From Hyphomonadaceae bacterium (lineage in GTDB: Bacteria; Pseudomonadota; Alphaproteobacteria; Caulobacterales; Aquidulcibacteraceae), in assembly GCA_022843225.1 (NCBI GenBank), contig JALHOC010000021.1:1-37884 (forward strand): a stretch of 37,884 nucleotides of DNA, read 5' to 3'. The notes below the pieces were generated by a model. It was not told the DNA's origin. It searched no databases and saw nothing but the letters and a program-made list of their open reading frames with translations. The translations under genes and the position numbers were made by a program. This document shows positions 37,867 to 37,884 of the stretch, one piece after another; position 1 is the stretch's first letter; the number at the start of each line of letters is the position of its first letter.

Positions 37867-37884
37867 GAATTTCCCTCGTTTCGG

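Overview
The window is chromosomal DNA from a high-GC alphaproteobacterium. The gene order, the RpoB/RpoC/L11/L1 sequences, the DUF58/BatA/DUF4159 cluster and the TonB receptor suggest Caulobacterales or a Hyphomonadaceae-like lineage; the genus cannot be named from sequence alone. I see no IS element, prophage, integrase or CRISPR array. There is one tRNA gene and about 30 protein genes, several with GTG or TTG starts and 4-base start/stop overlaps.

Left part (about 0.2-22.1 kb, minus strand): this is the conserved transcription/translation block, read right to left as tRNA-Trp, secE, nusG, rplK, rplA, rplJ, rplL, rpoB, rpoC, followed after a terminator by an aspartate aminotransferase. The block is split twice. 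Two acyl-CoA dehydrogenase genes and a TonB-dependent receptor lie between nusG and rplK. Three tandem GH16 glycoside hydrolase paralogues lie between rplA and rplJ. All inserted genes share the host strand. Terminators after the TonB receptor and after rplA, and a good promoter before rplK, divide the block into separate units. The rplJ leader and the rplL-rpoB and rpoB-rpoC gaps hold hairpins that could tune or process the mRNA.

Middle part (22.1-24.8 kb): a TetR regulator has an 18-bp perfect palindrome inside its own promoter. It overlaps a gene fusing an AHSA1/SRPBCC domain to a PhnB-like VOC domain, followed by a DUF1428 (YbaA-like) gene with an apparent one-base deletion. A DUF1285 gene lies opposite and divergent from the next operon.

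Right part (24.8-37.9 kb): a tightly packed MoxR ATPase / DUF58 / BatA-DUF4159 / VWA-like membrane protein operon looks like an envelope-associated MoxR chaperone system. It is followed by a GNAT acetyltransferase, an MFS exporter, the overlapping pair queG-mtgA, uppP (undecaprenyl pyrophosphate recycling), an unrecognised membrane protein and an NDUFA9-like NAD-binding protein. MtgA and UppP both serve peptidoglycan synthesis. No obviously new defence or mobile system is visible. The most unusual features are the interrupted essential operon, the complementary half-sites of the two acyl-CoA dehydrogenases, and the TetR/AHSA1-VOC/DUF1428 module.
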